DNA of 64,000 nucleotides from Marinifilum breve (GCF_003202155.1 NZ_QFLI01000004.1:124001-188000), one strand, 5' to 3'. Positions 18,121 to 27,600 are shown, counted from the first letter of the stretch. Numbers and translations are program-made. Notes: a model not told the origin generated them from the sequence alone.

Positions 18121-18588
18121 ATGGCAAACACATACACTCAATTGTACATTCAATACATTTTTTCTGTAAAAGGTCGAGAAAACCTAATCAAAAATTATTT
18201 TAAGGATGAGCTGGAAAAAATGATGTGTGGCATTATTAGCAATCACAATTGTAAAACCTACGCTATCTATTGCAATCCCGACCATACACATGTTTTTGTG
18301 GGAATGCATCCAACCATCTCTCCTGCTAAATTGATGGAACAGGTAAAATCTGGTTCTTCAAATTGGTTGAATGACAAAAAATATATCCCCGGAAAGTTTT
18401 CTTGGCAGGATGGTTATGGTGCTTTTACTTATTCAAAATCGCATATAGACATGGTAGTTAAGTATGTTTTAAACCAAAAAGAACATCATAAAAAACAGAC
18501 ATTTAAAGTTGAATATTTATCGTTTTTGAAAAAGTTTGAAGTCGATTATAATTCAAAATATCTATTCGAATGGTATGATAATGTATAA
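18121..18588 (+). CDS. REP-associated Y1 transposase (IS200-like, RAYT)
   Basis: This 155-residue protein is of the IS200-like/Y1 HUH type. The metal-binding HUH motif is DHTHVFVGM near residues 57-65, and the likely catalytic tyrosine lies in VVKYVLNQKEHH near residue 120. RAYT proteins nick single-stranded DNA at REP hairpins with GTAG-type guide sequences. Here the gene is directly flanked on both sides by opposed GC-rich hairpins (17955-18107 and 18592-18640). No IS605 TnpB is present. Length is typical and the frame is intact, so it is probably functional or recently was. Confidence 0.88.
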   Translation: MANTYTQLYIQYIFSVKGRENLIKNYFKDELEKMMCGIISNHNCKTYAIYCNPDHTHVFVGMHPTISPAKLMEQVKSGSSNWLNDKKYIPGKFSWQDGYGAFTYSKSHIDMVVKYVLNQKEHHKKQTFKVEYLSFLKKFEVDYNSKYLFEWYDNV

Positions 18589-18591
18589 ATG

Positions 18592-18640
18592 TTAGGGCTG
18601 CGCCCCTTGACAAAGTAACTTGGGGCGTTAGATCCAGAAT
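18592..18640. repeat. REP-like hairpin pair downstream of the transposase
   Basis: AGGGCTGCGCCCCT and GGGGCGTTAGATCC form a degenerate version of the upstream pair, joined by TTGACAAAGTAACTT. It begins 4 bases after the transposase stop. Confidence 0.75.
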
Positions 18641-18678
18641 CTTCATAGGAAAAATCATTATACAACTAAGCTTTACCA

Positions 18679-19905
18679 ATGGGAAAAAAAAGAAAATCGA
18701 AACGCAAAAATAATGGTACTTGTGCCAAGGCTGGAAATGCTTTATCGGTATTTGAAAAGAGGATGAAAGCAGTTCTGCATAAGATGCTGGGCGACGATTT
18801 TCCTATGCATTTATTTACCAAAAGAGAATTGGAACACATGCAAATGCTGGTACATCATATAAAGGCAGCCCGAAAATTTGGTAACAGCATGGTTAGTAAA
18901 GCTGAATTGAAACAAGTAGACCGATTATATCAGCAATTATTGCGTAAGGAAAATATCTCCTTAGATGGTAAAAAAGTATCACTTTTTGAATTGAATGTAT
19001 TTTCGGTATACTTGTTTTTTGTTCAGAAAGAGGTTAAAAGTGAACATAGAAGAAAAAAACTGATTGAGTTTGCAGGACCGGATTATGAGTACGATTGTGA
19101 GGCTTATGAGAATTTGTTTAATGCTCATAACAATATGGTATTTATAAAAGTGATTAGTTCACTTACTGATGTTAGTAAGAAGATATTCTGTCTCTCGCTT
19201 AGAAAAGATGGAGCTTGCATGGCTGAGTACATTCCTGAGGTTACTGCATTTTTGCCTATTAAAAAAAGTATCAGTATTAATGGCATTAGAAGGCCGATTT
19301 ATAAAGTGGGATTACCCTCTAATGCAAATGTTCATAAATGGGCAAAGATTAATTCCTCCTTACTGGGTGATCATTACAATGGCGAAAGAAAGGAGTTGGA
19401 TGTTTATATTCAGGCCCATGCTTTAAAAAGAATGGAGGAGCGTTTGGATGCCATGGGTGCTTTTAGTAGAAATTTTATGCTTACCATTACCTTTCCGCAT
19501 TTAAAATCCTTAGAATCATATCGAGGCTACCTACTAATACCTATTGAACCAGGTGGTGTTCGGGTAGGTTACCTATTTTGCAATGTGATTGATGATATGT
19601 TAGTGGTCAGAACTTTTTTGTTTATCACACACAGCGCCACACCTGAAGGTGATAGATTAAAAGAGTTTACCGGTATGAACAGGTCGGATATCAGTTATTG
19701 GAAGATTGACCGATTGAGCACTCTTTTTAAAATTGACAAAGAACATTGGCCTGAATTAATTAGGATGTTTGAAGTTGTAGGTATCAAGAATATACAGAGT
19801 TTAAATATTGATGGATTTAATGATGGTATGGAAAATGAAGATGGACAAATAGATTCTTTTATCAGTGGCTTGAATGATATGAATTATAATTTGGTTAAAA
19901 AATAA
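18679..19905 (+). CDS. Hypothetical protein, 408 residues, next to the transposase
   Basis: The protein begins with a very basic tail (MGKKRKSKRKNN) and has no signal peptide or membrane helix. Residues about 20-150 are predicted helical and residues 150-300 mix helices and strands. I do not recognise a domain. The stretches LHKMLGDDFPMHLFTKRELEHM and YIQAHALKRMEERLDAMG look ordered and could be conserved; the latter is vaguely reminiscent of toxin-like folds but not enough to name. It begins 38 bases after the REP-like pair. Function unknown. Confidence 0.65.
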   Translation: MGKKRKSKRKNNGTCAKAGNALSVFEKRMKAVLHKMLGDDFPMHLFTKRELEHMQMLVHHIKAARKFGNSMVSKAELKQVDRLYQQLLRKENISLDGKKVSLFELNVFSVYLFFVQKEVKSEHRRKKLIEFAGPDYEYDCEAYENLFNAHNNMVFIKVISSLTDVSKKIFCLSLRKDGACMAEYIPEVTAFLPIKKSISINGIRRPIYKVGLPSNANVHKWAKINSSLLGDHYNGERKELDVYIQAHALKRMEERLDAMGAFSRNFMLTITFPHLKSLESYRGYLLIPIEPGGVRVGYLFCNVIDDMLVVRTFLFITHSATPEGDRLKEFTGMNRSDISYWKIDRLSTLFKIDKEHWPELIRMFEVVGIKNIQSLNIDGFNDGMENEDGQIDSFISGLNDMNYNLVKK

Positions 19906-19976
19906 AAAACGATTAGTGAAACGAATACTCATTTTCGACGAATCATAAAGAAAAAATAACCTACAAATACCTTAAC

Positions 19977-21362
19977 ATGAAACCTAAAACAAGATTATTA
20001 ACACTATTGCTGCTGATGATAACAGGTATCAGCTCTTTTGCGCAAAACAATTTAAGTCCGAAATACGATGAACGAGTTGAATTGCTAAGTGTGGTGTTCC
20101 GTTTGGCTCAATCGCCTGAATACATTAATAATACCGTTAAAACTCATGCCGATGCAACTGATAAATATTTTAGCAAGTATAGCAATCATGAAGTAGTGAA
20201 GCTTACAAAAAAACTTAGAAAGAAAAACGGGGTATCTTTTGATGCGGTAATGTCGATGGCCATTCATCTGGAAATTAAAAATGGCTCGGTCTATTTTAAT
20301 CCACAATTGAATAAAGATGGCTTGGATGATCGTTGGGGAAATTATGCTGATGAATTTGTACTAGCTCTTCGACGTTTTTACCAGGAAAGTAATTTTAATG
20401 CATTTTACAAAGCCAATCAACAAATGTACGATTTGGCCTGTGAGCACTTTCAAATCGTTTCCAATGAAATTAAAACTGGGTGGTTCGAAGAGTTTTTTGG
20501 CTACAAACCCAAAGGTCAATACCATATTGTTGTAGGTTTGCTACACCGTGGCAATTATGGTCCAAAATATGAGACCAAATCGGGCGAAGAGAACATCTAT
20601 TCCATATTGAGTGCTTACAAGATTGACAGCACTGGATATCCAGTTTTTGAGAAGTACCAAAAGGGAACATTGGTTCATGAATTCTGCCACTCGTTTTGTA
20701 ACCCATTGGGCGATAAATATTACCCTGATATGAAATCGAAAGCTTCCGATTTATTTACTTCTGTTTCAAGTTTAATGAGAAGACAAGCCTATGGATCGGC
20801 CAAAACCATGATTTATGAAATACTGGTGAGAGCCTCAACCATCAGGTATTTTGAGGACAATGGAGCCAGCAAAGAAGTTGTAAAAAAGCTAATCAATACT
20901 GAAAAAGCAAATGGTTTTCTATGGATAGATGAATTGTATGCAGCTTTGGAACGATATTCATCGAACAGAACCAAATATCATACCCTAGATGATTTTATGC
21001 CCGAAATTGTTAAGGTGCAGAACAATCTAATAGCAGATGATTTGTTGAGCGAATTTAAGAGCAATTGTCCAAAGATTATTCGTACATCATTAAAACAGCA
21101 AACCAAGAATGTTAGCACTGCATTAAAAGAGATTATTATAGAGTATGATAAACCAATGGCCAGCTACGGAATAAGCGATAAAGGCAAACAGCCCAAAATG
21201 GATTTAGAATGGCAAAACGAGGAAAGAACTCTTCTTTGCATCAAGGTAGAACTAAAACCAAAAACAAAATATTTACTTCATTTTCATCCTCCTTTTAATG
21301 TTGATAAAAAAGGTTTTCCGCTACAAGATAGTTTTGAATTGGATTTTACAACGGGGGAATAG
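19977..21362 (+). CDS. Secreted DUF4932-type metalloprotease-like protein
   Basis: Residues 1-22 (MKPKTRLLTLLLLMITGISSFA) form a signal peptide. The body matches my memory of the DUF4932 family. A zinc-protease motif HEFCH lies near residue 235 (GTLVHEFCHSFCN), and a downstream acidic region around residues 275-300 may supply the third ligand. The C-terminal about 90 residues look like a beta-sandwich. It probably acts in the periplasm or outside the cell; its substrate is unknown. The gene stands alone with no clear operon partner. The family has few characterised members, so the enzymatic role is inferred from the HExxH-like motif. Confidence 0.75.
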   Translation: MKPKTRLLTLLLLMITGISSFAQNNLSPKYDERVELLSVVFRLAQSPEYINNTVKTHADATDKYFSKYSNHEVVKLTKKLRKKNGVSFDAVMSMAIHLEIKNGSVYFNPQLNKDGLDDRWGNYADEFVLALRRFYQESNFNAFYKANQQMYDLACEHFQIVSNEIKTGWFEEFFGYKPKGQYHIVVGLLHRGNYGPKYETKSGEENIYSILSAYKIDSTGYPVFEKYQKGTLVHEFCHSFCNPLGDKYYPDMKSKASDLFTSVSSLMRRQAYGSAKTMIYEILVRASTIRYFEDNGASKEVVKKLINTEKANGFLWIDELYAALERYSSNRTKYHTLDDFMPEIVKVQNNLIADDLLSEFKSNCPKIIRTSLKQQTKNVSTALKEIIIEYDKPMASYGISDKGKQPKMDLEWQNEERTLLCIKVELKPKTKYLLHFHPPFNVDKKGFPLQDSFELDFTTGE

Positions 21363-21480
21363 ACAAGGGTAATAGCATATAGAAACATGTACATTCTGAT
21401 TGTTATCTTTTTTAAGTACCTTGTAGCATACCGAAGTTAATTTTGCAATTCATCATTTAAGCTCTATAAAACACAACAGC

Positions 21481-21756
21481 ATGACATTAAAAGAATTATT
21501 CGACATCGCAAAGTTACAACTCCAAGATTTAACCGATCTGGATACACCTGATTTTAGATTAGAACAAGCAGAACTATTAAAAGAGGAAGACATTTGGGAA
21601 ATTGTAGTATCCTATTTGGTGGAAGACACCAATAAAAATACCATTCCATCAGCAGCTTTAACTTCTGAGCATCATTTTCAGAGAGTTTACAAAAAACTCA
21701 GAATTGACAAGGACAAAAATGTGATTGGCTTCTATATGTACGACAGCAGAAAGTGA
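21481..21756 (+). CDS. Small conserved-looking hypothetical protein
   Basis: This 91-residue ORF starts at ATG after an A-rich spacer and ends 27 bases before a large hairpin terminator, which supports it as a real monocistronic gene. The central WEIVVSYL and the C-terminal VYKKLRIDKDKNVIGFYMY suggest a small alpha/beta fold. It has some resemblance to GvpO-type proteins, but no other gas vesicle gene is present, so I do not use that name. No signal peptide, no cysteines. Function unknown. Confidence 0.65.
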   Translation: MTLKELFDIAKLQLQDLTDLDTPDFRLEQAELLKEEDIWEIVVSYLVEDTNKNTIPSAALTSEHHFQRVYKKLRIDKDKNVIGFYMYDSRK

Positions 21757-21782
21757 TTCTACTTGGATTCAGCAAATTAAAT

Positions 21783-21836
21783 ATACCCCCTTGCTAACAT
21801 CAAATTATAATTGGTGTTGGTGAGGGGGTATTCTTT
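21783..21836 (+). terminator. Long-stem terminator
   Basis: ATACCCCCTTGCTAACATCAA pairs with the complementary arm TTGGTGTTGG..GGGGGTAT around a short AT loop. The following T run is weak (TTCTTT). Confidence 0.65.
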
Positions 21837-21966
21837 ACAAATAATATAAGCGATATATTTTTAATGTTTAATTGATTTGGTAACTTGGGAGACTAAAACA
21901 TAGAGGTTGTCAATTCTAAATTCAACAATCTATTTCTGCATGACTATAGATTTATTTTATAGATAA

Positions 21967-22608
21967 ATGAAATATATAAAAAAAACATTTAAAACTTTGT
22001 TTTTCATAGGTATTCTATTTTTAATTGGTATCTATGGATCTAATAAATTGGTTGAAAAAGCTGCCGCTGATAAAATCTACGATAGTACAACGAAAATTCC
22101 TCATAATAAAGTAGGCCTATTTCTTGGTACGGCAAAGTATGTATCAAATGGCCAGATTAATCTTTACTACAAGTACAGAATTGATGCCGCTGTAGCATTA
22201 TTCAAAGCTGGTAAAGTGAAATTTATACTTGTTAGTGGAGACAATTCAACCAAGGAGTATGATGAGCCATCAACCATAAAAGAAGATTTGGTTAGTAAAG
22301 GCATCCCTGCCAACAAAATATACCTTGATTATGCAGGGTTTAGAACTCTAGATTCTGTTGTTCGGTGTAAAAAGATTTTTGGTCAGAATAGCATCACCAT
22401 TATCTCACAACAATTTCACAATGAAAGAGCCATTTATATTGCCAATAACAAAGATATTCATGCAATTGGTTTTAATGCTAAAGATGTAAGTGTGCATTAT
22501 GGTTTTAAAACTCAGCTTAGAGAGAAACTTGCCAGAGTTAAAATGGTAATTGATTTGGTTATTGGTAAACAGCCTAAGTTTCTTGGTGAAAAAATTGAAA
22601 TAAAGTGA
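21967..22608 (+). CDS. SanA/YdcF-like DUF218 membrane protein
   Basis: The 213-residue protein has one N-terminal membrane anchor (FFIGILFLIGIYGSNKLV) and a DUF218 domain with FLGTAKYVSNGQINLYYKYRID and FILVSGDN, the signature of SanA (vancomycin exclusion protein) and relatives. These proteins affect envelope permeability; the biochemical activity is unclear. The stop codon overlaps the GTG start of the next gene (GTGA), which indicates translational coupling. The length is standard for SanA. Confidence 0.85.
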   Translation: MKYIKKTFKTLFFIGILFLIGIYGSNKLVEKAAADKIYDSTTKIPHNKVGLFLGTAKYVSNGQINLYYKYRIDAAVALFKAGKVKFILVSGDNSTKEYDEPSTIKEDLVSKGIPANKIYLDYAGFRTLDSVVRCKKIFGQNSITIISQQFHNERAIYIANNKDIHAIGFNAKDVSVHYGFKTQLREKLARVKMVIDLVIGKQPKFLGEKIEIK

Positions 22609-22994
22609 AAACAATACGATTAATGACATGCGAATCGCCAATAGAAGCCAATATCATAAAAGGGCGATTAGAAAATGAGGGAATTAGATGCTTTGTGACG
22701 AATGAAAACTTCTCTAATTTAATGCCTCATTACAATAGAATATTGGGTTCTGGAGCCGAGCTTATGATCGATCAGGATGATTACGTAAAAGCCGCAGAGA
22801 TACTCGAACTGAACTCTCAGAAAGAAGTAACCTGCCCTAACTGCAACTCAAGTAATATTAAAATTAGTTTGGGCAAAAACTGGTTAAAAAAAACAATTGT
22901 TATTGTGTTCTCTTTATTTTATGCTGTTCCTTTTAATAACATTAACAGTACCTATTTATGTAAGGACTGTAAAACTGAGTTTAAAAACAGGTAG
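22605..22994 (+). CDS. DUF2007-type protein with zinc ribbon
   Basis: Translation starts at GTG within the overlap GTGA with the preceding stop. Residues 1-65 fit the DUF2007 (putative signal-transducing) fold: MTCESPIEANIIKGRLENEGI and GAELMIDQDDYVKAAEIL. The C-terminal half has two CxxC pairs (CPNCNSSN and CKDCKTEF) that probably form a zinc ribbon, with a short hydrophobic stretch between them. The role is unknown, and coupling to the SanA-like gene hints at a joint envelope function. Confidence 0.8.
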   Translation: MKTIRLMTCESPIEANIIKGRLENEGIRCFVTNENFSNLMPHYNRILGSGAELMIDQDDYVKAAEILELNSQKEVTCPNCNSSNIKISLGKNWLKKTIVIVFSLFYAVPFNNINSTYLCKDCKTEFKNR

Positions 22995-23204
22995 AAGTGA
23001 AAAAGCAATCAATAATGTACTTCTGATCATTTACCCTTATTTTCATTTTGGTTTTAATCAAATGATATAGTCCAAAATTTGATTATTCTCCATTATATGG
23101 CGCACGAAAACAGTTTACGGTTTTTAGGAAAAATAATTTTACCAAATCATTTTTAATGTTTAGTTGAATTTGTAATTTAGAAAATTCAAAAACTAAACAT
23201 AGAT

Positions 23205-23774
23205 ATGCCTGATTTGATCGAGAAAATAGAAAGAGTGATGCGTGCTTTTATTCCTTCTGCAACACCATACATCGACGTTGAGAAAAAAATTAAAACCTGG
23301 GAAGAGTTTTCCAAAGAAAACAATGGTACACTACAAATAAAACGAACAGGCGATAATACCTTTAGTCGTTTGATCATGGAGATTCCAATTAAAAATTACA
23401 TCATTCGGTTTGAGGAATCAGACATTAATCTTTTAAGAGTTACCTGCCATTTAGGAATAAAGGATTTCCGCTTCTATATCACATTCGAAGATTTAATTGA
23501 AAAAATTATAAAATCGATTTATAACCAAGAAATTGAAATTGGTGACAAAGAATTTGATGATAGATATCTGATTACTACAAATAATGAAAGCAAAATGAAG
23601 GATATTTTGTCGGATAGTAATTTAAAAAATCTTCTACTAAAGAATAATATTTCCAACTTTCATCTTGCTAACGGTGAGCTTTTTATTTTAGCAGATCGAC
23701 ATATAGATGAGACTGAAGAATTTGAAATTATACTAGAAATTTTTAAAAGCTTGATTTCAAAAGTGTGTCAATAA
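23205..23774 (+). CDS. Hypothetical protein, 189 residues
   Basis: The ORF has ATG at 23205 and ends 32 bases before lgt on the same strand. It is a soluble alpha/beta protein without cysteine clusters or signal peptide. Strand-like stretches (NYIIRFEESDINLLRVTCHLG) and the terminal FEIILEIFKSLISKV suggest a compact single domain. I do not recognise the family. Proximity suggests co-transcription with lgt but no functional link is evident. Confidence 0.65.
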   Translation: MPDLIEKIERVMRAFIPSATPYIDVEKKIKTWEEFSKENNGTLQIKRTGDNTFSRLIMEIPIKNYIIRFEESDINLLRVTCHLGIKDFRFYITFEDLIEKIIKSIYNQEIEIGDKEFDDRYLITTNNESKMKDILSDSNLKNLLLKNNISNFHLANGELFILADRHIDETEEFEIILEIFKSLISKVCQ

Positions 23775-23806
23775 TTACAATTCAAGAATAATACTTTAAC
23801 GAAAAA

Positions 23807-24649
23807 ATGATTTTAACCCAAATAAACTGGAATCCAGATCCTGAAATTGTCAATATTTTAGGTTTATCCATACGATATTATAGTGTACTATTTCTTAGTG
23901 GTATCCTCTTATCGATTACTGTTTTGAAATGGATCTTTAAAGAGGAAAAACTCCCTGAAGCCAATTTAGAAAAACTATCTATGTATGGAGTAATAGGTAT
24001 TCTGCTTGGTGCCCGACTAGGACATTGTTTTTTTTACGAGCCTGGCTATTACTTTAATCATCCTTTGGAAATATTATTGCCAATTCAGTTTACATCCAAT
24101 GGTGGATTTGAGTTTACAGGCTATAGAGGTTTAGCCAGCCATGGAGGTGCACTGGGCTTAATCATTGCCTTATTTGTGTATTCTCGCAAAACCAAACATG
24201 CTATGCTCGACACCATCGATTTGATTGCTGTTGTTACTGGTTTGGCTGCTGGTTTTATCCGCTTGGCCAATTTAATGAACTCGGAGATTGTTGGTATGCC
24301 AAGCACAAAACCATGGGCTTTCATTTTCAAAAGAATCGATAATATTCCCCGACATCCAGCACAGTTGTACGAAGCAATCTGTTACTTTTTGATTCTTGCC
24401 TTTATGCTGTTTTTGTATAAAACCAAGAGAGAGCAATTCAAAAATGGTGTATTCTTTGGAACCGTACTGTTTCTGATATTTGCAGCTCGATTTTTTATTG
24501 AGTTTATTAAGGAAAATCAGGTAGCCTTTGAATCCAGCATGCAATTCAACATGGGACAATTATTAAGTATACCTTACATTATTGTTGGGCTTGGATTTGT
24601 TACTTATGGAATCAGAAAAACCAGAAAACAATTGAGCTTACAAGTTTAA
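23807..24649 (+). CDS. lgt: Prolipoprotein diacylglyceryl transferase
   Basis: This 280-residue inner-membrane enzyme transfers diacylglycerol from phosphatidylglycerol to the lipobox cysteine of prolipoproteins. About seven hydrophobic helices are visible. The Lgt signature occupies the middle: GARLGHCFFYEP, then GYRGLASHGGALG, then GFIRLANLMNSEIVG near residues 145-160, followed by RHPAQLYEA. All expected conserved blocks are present. Substrates nearby include the lipoproteins at 16784 and 25852. It is followed within 11 bases by two tiny membrane-protein genes. Confidence 0.95.
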   Translation: MILTQINWNPDPEIVNILGLSIRYYSVLFLSGILLSITVLKWIFKEEKLPEANLEKLSMYGVIGILLGARLGHCFFYEPGYYFNHPLEILLPIQFTSNGGFEFTGYRGLASHGGALGLIIALFVYSRKTKHAMLDTIDLIAVVTGLAAGFIRLANLMNSEIVGMPSTKPWAFIFKRIDNIPRHPAQLYEAICYFLILAFMLFLYKTKREQFKNGVFFGTVLFLIFAARFFIEFIKENQVAFESSMQFNMGQLLSIPYIIVGLGFVTYGIRKTRKQLSLQV

Positions 24650-24660
24650 ATTATAGAAAT

Positions 24661-24831
24661 ATGAGAAGAAATAAGATAATAATTGATGTATTATTTGTCA
24701 TATTAACAACACTTATTCTAACAGGATTGGACCACTTCGAATTACTCGAGAATTATATTGGCTATGCATTAATTCCAATTCTAGTTGCCTACTTTATTGG
24801 ACAACAAATTGAAAGGAAATTTAAAAATTAA
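24661..24831 (+). CDS. Small membrane protein of 56 residues
   Basis: An ATG 11 bases after the lgt stop opens a 57-codon frame ending in TAA at 24829-24831. The product begins MRRNKIIIDVLFVILTT and has two hydrophobic segments (about residues 6-22 and 34-48) separated by the acidic turn DHFELLEN, ending in a basic tail ERKFKN. It fits tightly between lgt and the PLDc_N-type gene, with a 4-base gap to the next ATG. Function unknown. Confidence 0.6.
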   Translation: MRRNKIIIDVLFVILTTLILTGLDHFELLENYIGYALIPILVAYFIGQQIERKFKN

Positions 24832-24835
24832 GATT

Positions 24836-25057
24836 ATGGAACTTGTAACACCAGAATTGGGAACATCTATTTGGATATTTTTATCTTTTATAATCATCGT
24901 ACTTTTTGCATGGCTATTTGCAATCGTTCATATCATTAGAAACAAACAATTAACGGAAACCGGTAAGCTATTATTCTTACTTCTTGTTTTATTCGTGCCT
25001 TTATTAGGTTCAATTATTTACTTATTTGTGGGTAATCAATCCAAAATATTCAGGTAA
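24836..25057 (+). CDS. PLDc_N-type small membrane protein
   Basis: The frame is open from 24785, but the ATG at 24836 fits the end of the preceding small gene and gives 73 residues. Two membrane helices (IWIFLSFIIIVLFAWLFAIV and LLFLLLVLFVPLLGSIIYLF) are joined by a polar turn, and the end VPLLGSIIYLFVG is the hallmark of the phospholipase D N-terminal (PLDc_N) domain. Without the PLD catalytic part it is probably a free-standing membrane protein of unknown role. Confidence 0.7.
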   Translation: MELVTPELGTSIWIFLSFIIIVLFAWLFAIVHIIRNKQLTETGKLLFLLLVLFVPLLGSIIYLFVGNQSKIFR

Positions 25058-25211
25058 AATTCATAATTCAAGCCACTAAAATCCGTGTAATAGCAAAAAA
25101 GATAACTTCATTAATAGTTAATTTATATTTAGTCCAATATATGTTTTGACATATTGTTTTGTATGATTTGGTAAATTTAGGCGTTCTATAACCTAAAAAA
25201 ATTAACCAACT

Positions 25212-25811
25212 ATGAAAGAAAAGCAAGAAGAAAAACTGTATATCTGTAAACCTTGTGGCTATGTAATGAAAGAAAGCGAACTACAGGATGTGTGCCCTGC
25301 TTGTGGTTTGCCAAAAAAAGTATTCGAACAATACAAAGAAAGAATGTCTCCTGGGCGTAGTAAAATCTTACATCTCGATTTACATCCTATTGCAGTTCAT
25401 TTCCCTCAAACCACTTTGGTTTTTGCACTACAGGCATTATTGATCAATCTATTCTTTCCAAATTTCTACCCTGAAATATTATTGGGTACAGCCAAATTTT
25501 CAGCAGTAATCTTTCCATTTACTGTTTTTGGTGCCTTTTTAAGTGGAATGATTGATGGAAAATTGCGTTTTAAATCGGTAACCACTCCTATTCTTAAAAA
25601 GAAAATCATTTACAGTACCATAATGCTTATTGCATCTTTTTTCACTCCATTTTTAGCATGGAAAGGAATTGATGATTTACAGTCTAAGATTTTATTATTG
25701 ATTTGTGGTACTATAGCATTAATCTGTGGTATTGTACTTGGACATGCCGGCAAACGATTAATGAATATTGGTATGGGTGGCGCTGTTAAAATATGGGGAA
25801 GGAAGTTTTAA
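25212..25811 (+). CDS. Rubredoxin-like domain fused to a DUF2231-type membrane domain
   Basis: Residues 10-40 hold a rubredoxin-type iron or zinc knuckle (CKPCGY and CPACGLP). Residues about 55-190 contain four membrane helices that begin HLDLHPIAVHFPQTTLVFAL, as in DUF2231 proteins, in which the His residues may bind heme or quinone. The arrangement suggests an inner-membrane electron-transfer protein with a cytosolic metal knuckle. The partner is not identifiable from the neighbours. The 199-residue length is normal for this combination. Confidence 0.75.
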   Translation: MKEKQEEKLYICKPCGYVMKESELQDVCPACGLPKKVFEQYKERMSPGRSKILHLDLHPIAVHFPQTTLVFALQALLINLFFPNFYPEILLGTAKFSAVIFPFTVFGAFLSGMIDGKLRFKSVTTPILKKKIIYSTIMLIASFFTPFLAWKGIDDLQSKILLLICGTIALICGIVLGHAGKRLMNIGMGGAVKIWGRKF

Positions 25812-25851
25812 AGGTATCATATTTTACAATTCAATCTTTTAGATAATAATA

Positions 25852-27543
25852 ATGAAGAATCTACTCTTAAGCTTGGCGTGCCTTTTTACTTTAGCATCCT
25901 GCCAAAATAAAATGAAGGATTACGTAAATTCTAATCAGGATTATGCAATTATTCCTAAGCCAATTGATTTACAAGTTAAAAATGGTCGGTTTATTATAGA
26001 TCAAAACACAATAATAACAGCTAATAAAGGTCTGAAAGTCGAAGGGCAATATCTTGCAGAGATTTTATCACTTTCAACAGGAAAGGAAATCCAATTTACA
26101 GATAAAACCTCGGGCAATATCAATTTAATTATAGATTCTGCATTGGTATCTGAAGAAGCTTACACACTATCTGTTGATTACAACAAGGTTCAAATTAGTG
26201 GTAAAACTGCCAAAGGTATATTCTATGGAATACAAAGTTTACGTCAACTAATTCAAAATAAAGTGCTGTGGGAAAATGAATCTGCAATTTCCAGCATTCC
26301 ATCTACTCTTATCACGGATGCTCCAAGATATGCATACAGAGGCATGCATTTGGATGTAGCCCGACATTTCTTCTCGGTAGATTTTATCAAACGATATATT
26401 GATATTTTAGCGATGCACAAATTGAATTCGTTTCATTGGCATTTAACCGAAGATCAAGGCTGGCGAATTGAAATCAAGAAATATCCAAAGCTAACTGAAG
26501 TAGGAGCTTGGAGGAATGGAACCATTGTGGGCAATTACCCGGGAAGTGAAAATGACAACCTTAGGTATGGAGGTTATTACACTCAGGAAGAAGTTAAGGA
26601 AGTGATTGCTTATGCAGCCCAAAATCACATCACTGTAATTCCCGAAATTGAACTTCCTGGTCACAGTAGTGCCACTATTGCAGCGTATCCAAACCTAAGC
26701 TGTTTTCCAAAAGAAAACAGTACTGTTCCAAAAGATAGGATTTCCCAAGGATCAAAAGAAGCTCAAAAAAATGGCAAACCTAAAATCGTACAGGAATCAT
26801 GGGGCGTATATGATGATGTCTATTGCGCTGGGAAAGAAGAAACATTTGAAGTTCTTGAAAATATCCTAAGTGAGGTAATTGAATTGTTCCCTTCGAAATA
26901 CATCCACATTGGTGGCGATGAATGTCCGAAAGGAAACTGGAAAAGGTGTCCTCTTTGTCAGAAAAGGAAAAAAGAGCATGGCTTAAAGGATGAACATGAA
27001 CTACAAAGCTATTTCATTCATAGAATCGAAAAATTTGTGAACAGCAAAGGAAAAAACATCATTGGATGGGATGAAATTCTGGAAGGAGGCTTGGCTCCAA
27101 ATGCTACTGTGATGTCGTGGAGAGGCAATAAAGGAGGAATTGAAGCAGCTAATGCAGAGCACAATGTGATCATGTCGCCAAATTCCCATTGCTACTTTGA
27201 TCATTATCAAGCCAAAGACAGAACAAACGAACCCATTGCAATTGGTGGATTTCTTCCTGTAGAAAAGGTTTATTCTTTCGATCCTACTCCTGATGAATTG
27301 GAAGCAAGTAAGCACAAATACATTTTGGGTGGACAAGCAAACTTATGGACAGAATACATCGGAACTGAAGAGTATGCCGAGTATATGCTCTTGCCACGAC
27401 TAACAGCTCTTTCTGAATCATTGTGGTCGCAGAAAAAATTGAAAAACTGGGATGATTTTAAAGTGAGATTATCCACCTTCAAAAACAATTATGACGAATT
27501 GGGCTTGAATTACGCAAAGCACGTTTTTGAGAATCAGGAATAA
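25852..27543 (+). CDS. GH20 beta-N-acetylhexosaminidase lipoprotein
   Basis: MKNLLLSLACLFTLASC is a lipoprotein signal with Cys17 the lipidated residue. Residues about 35-140 form the GH20b N-terminal domain and residues 155-520 the GH20 barrel. The catalytic Asp-Glu pair lies in HIGGDECPKGNW near residue 353. The substrate-binding segments FHWHLTEDQGWRIEIK and ELPGHS are present. The enzyme releases terminal GlcNAc or GalNAc from chitin fragments or glycans by substrate-assisted catalysis at the cell surface. It stands alone without SusCD neighbours. Confidence 0.93.
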   Translation: MKNLLLSLACLFTLASCQNKMKDYVNSNQDYAIIPKPIDLQVKNGRFIIDQNTIITANKGLKVEGQYLAEILSLSTGKEIQFTDKTSGNINLIIDSALVSEEAYTLSVDYNKVQISGKTAKGIFYGIQSLRQLIQNKVLWENESAISSIPSTLITDAPRYAYRGMHLDVARHFFSVDFIKRYIDILAMHKLNSFHWHLTEDQGWRIEIKKYPKLTEVGAWRNGTIVGNYPGSENDNLRYGGYYTQEEVKEVIAYAAQNHITVIPEIELPGHSSATIAAYPNLSCFPKENSTVPKDRISQGSKEAQKNGKPKIVQESWGVYDDVYCAGKEETFEVLENILSEVIELFPSKYIHIGGDECPKGNWKRCPLCQKRKKEHGLKDEHELQSYFIHRIEKFVNSKGKNIIGWDEILEGGLAPNATVMSWRGNKGGIEAANAEHNVIMSPNSHCYFDHYQAKDRTNEPIAIGGFLPVEKVYSFDPTPDELEASKHKYILGGQANLWTEYIGTEEYAEYMLLPRLTALSESLWSQKKLKNWDDFKVRLSTFKNNYDELGLNYAKHVFENQE

Positions 27544-27568
27544 GTTTGAAATAAAACAAGATATTAAT

Positions 27569-27600
27569 AGGCAATTTCCAATTCTGGAAGTTGCCTTCTT
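27569..27600 (+). terminator. Terminator after the hexosaminidase gene
   Basis: AGGCAATTTCC pairs with TGGAAGTTGCCT around AATTC and is followed by TCTTG, a weak U run. Confidence 0.55.

Noticed and set aside
21481-21756. GvpO gas vesicle protein
   Set aside because: Resemblance is slight and no gas vesicle cluster is in the window.
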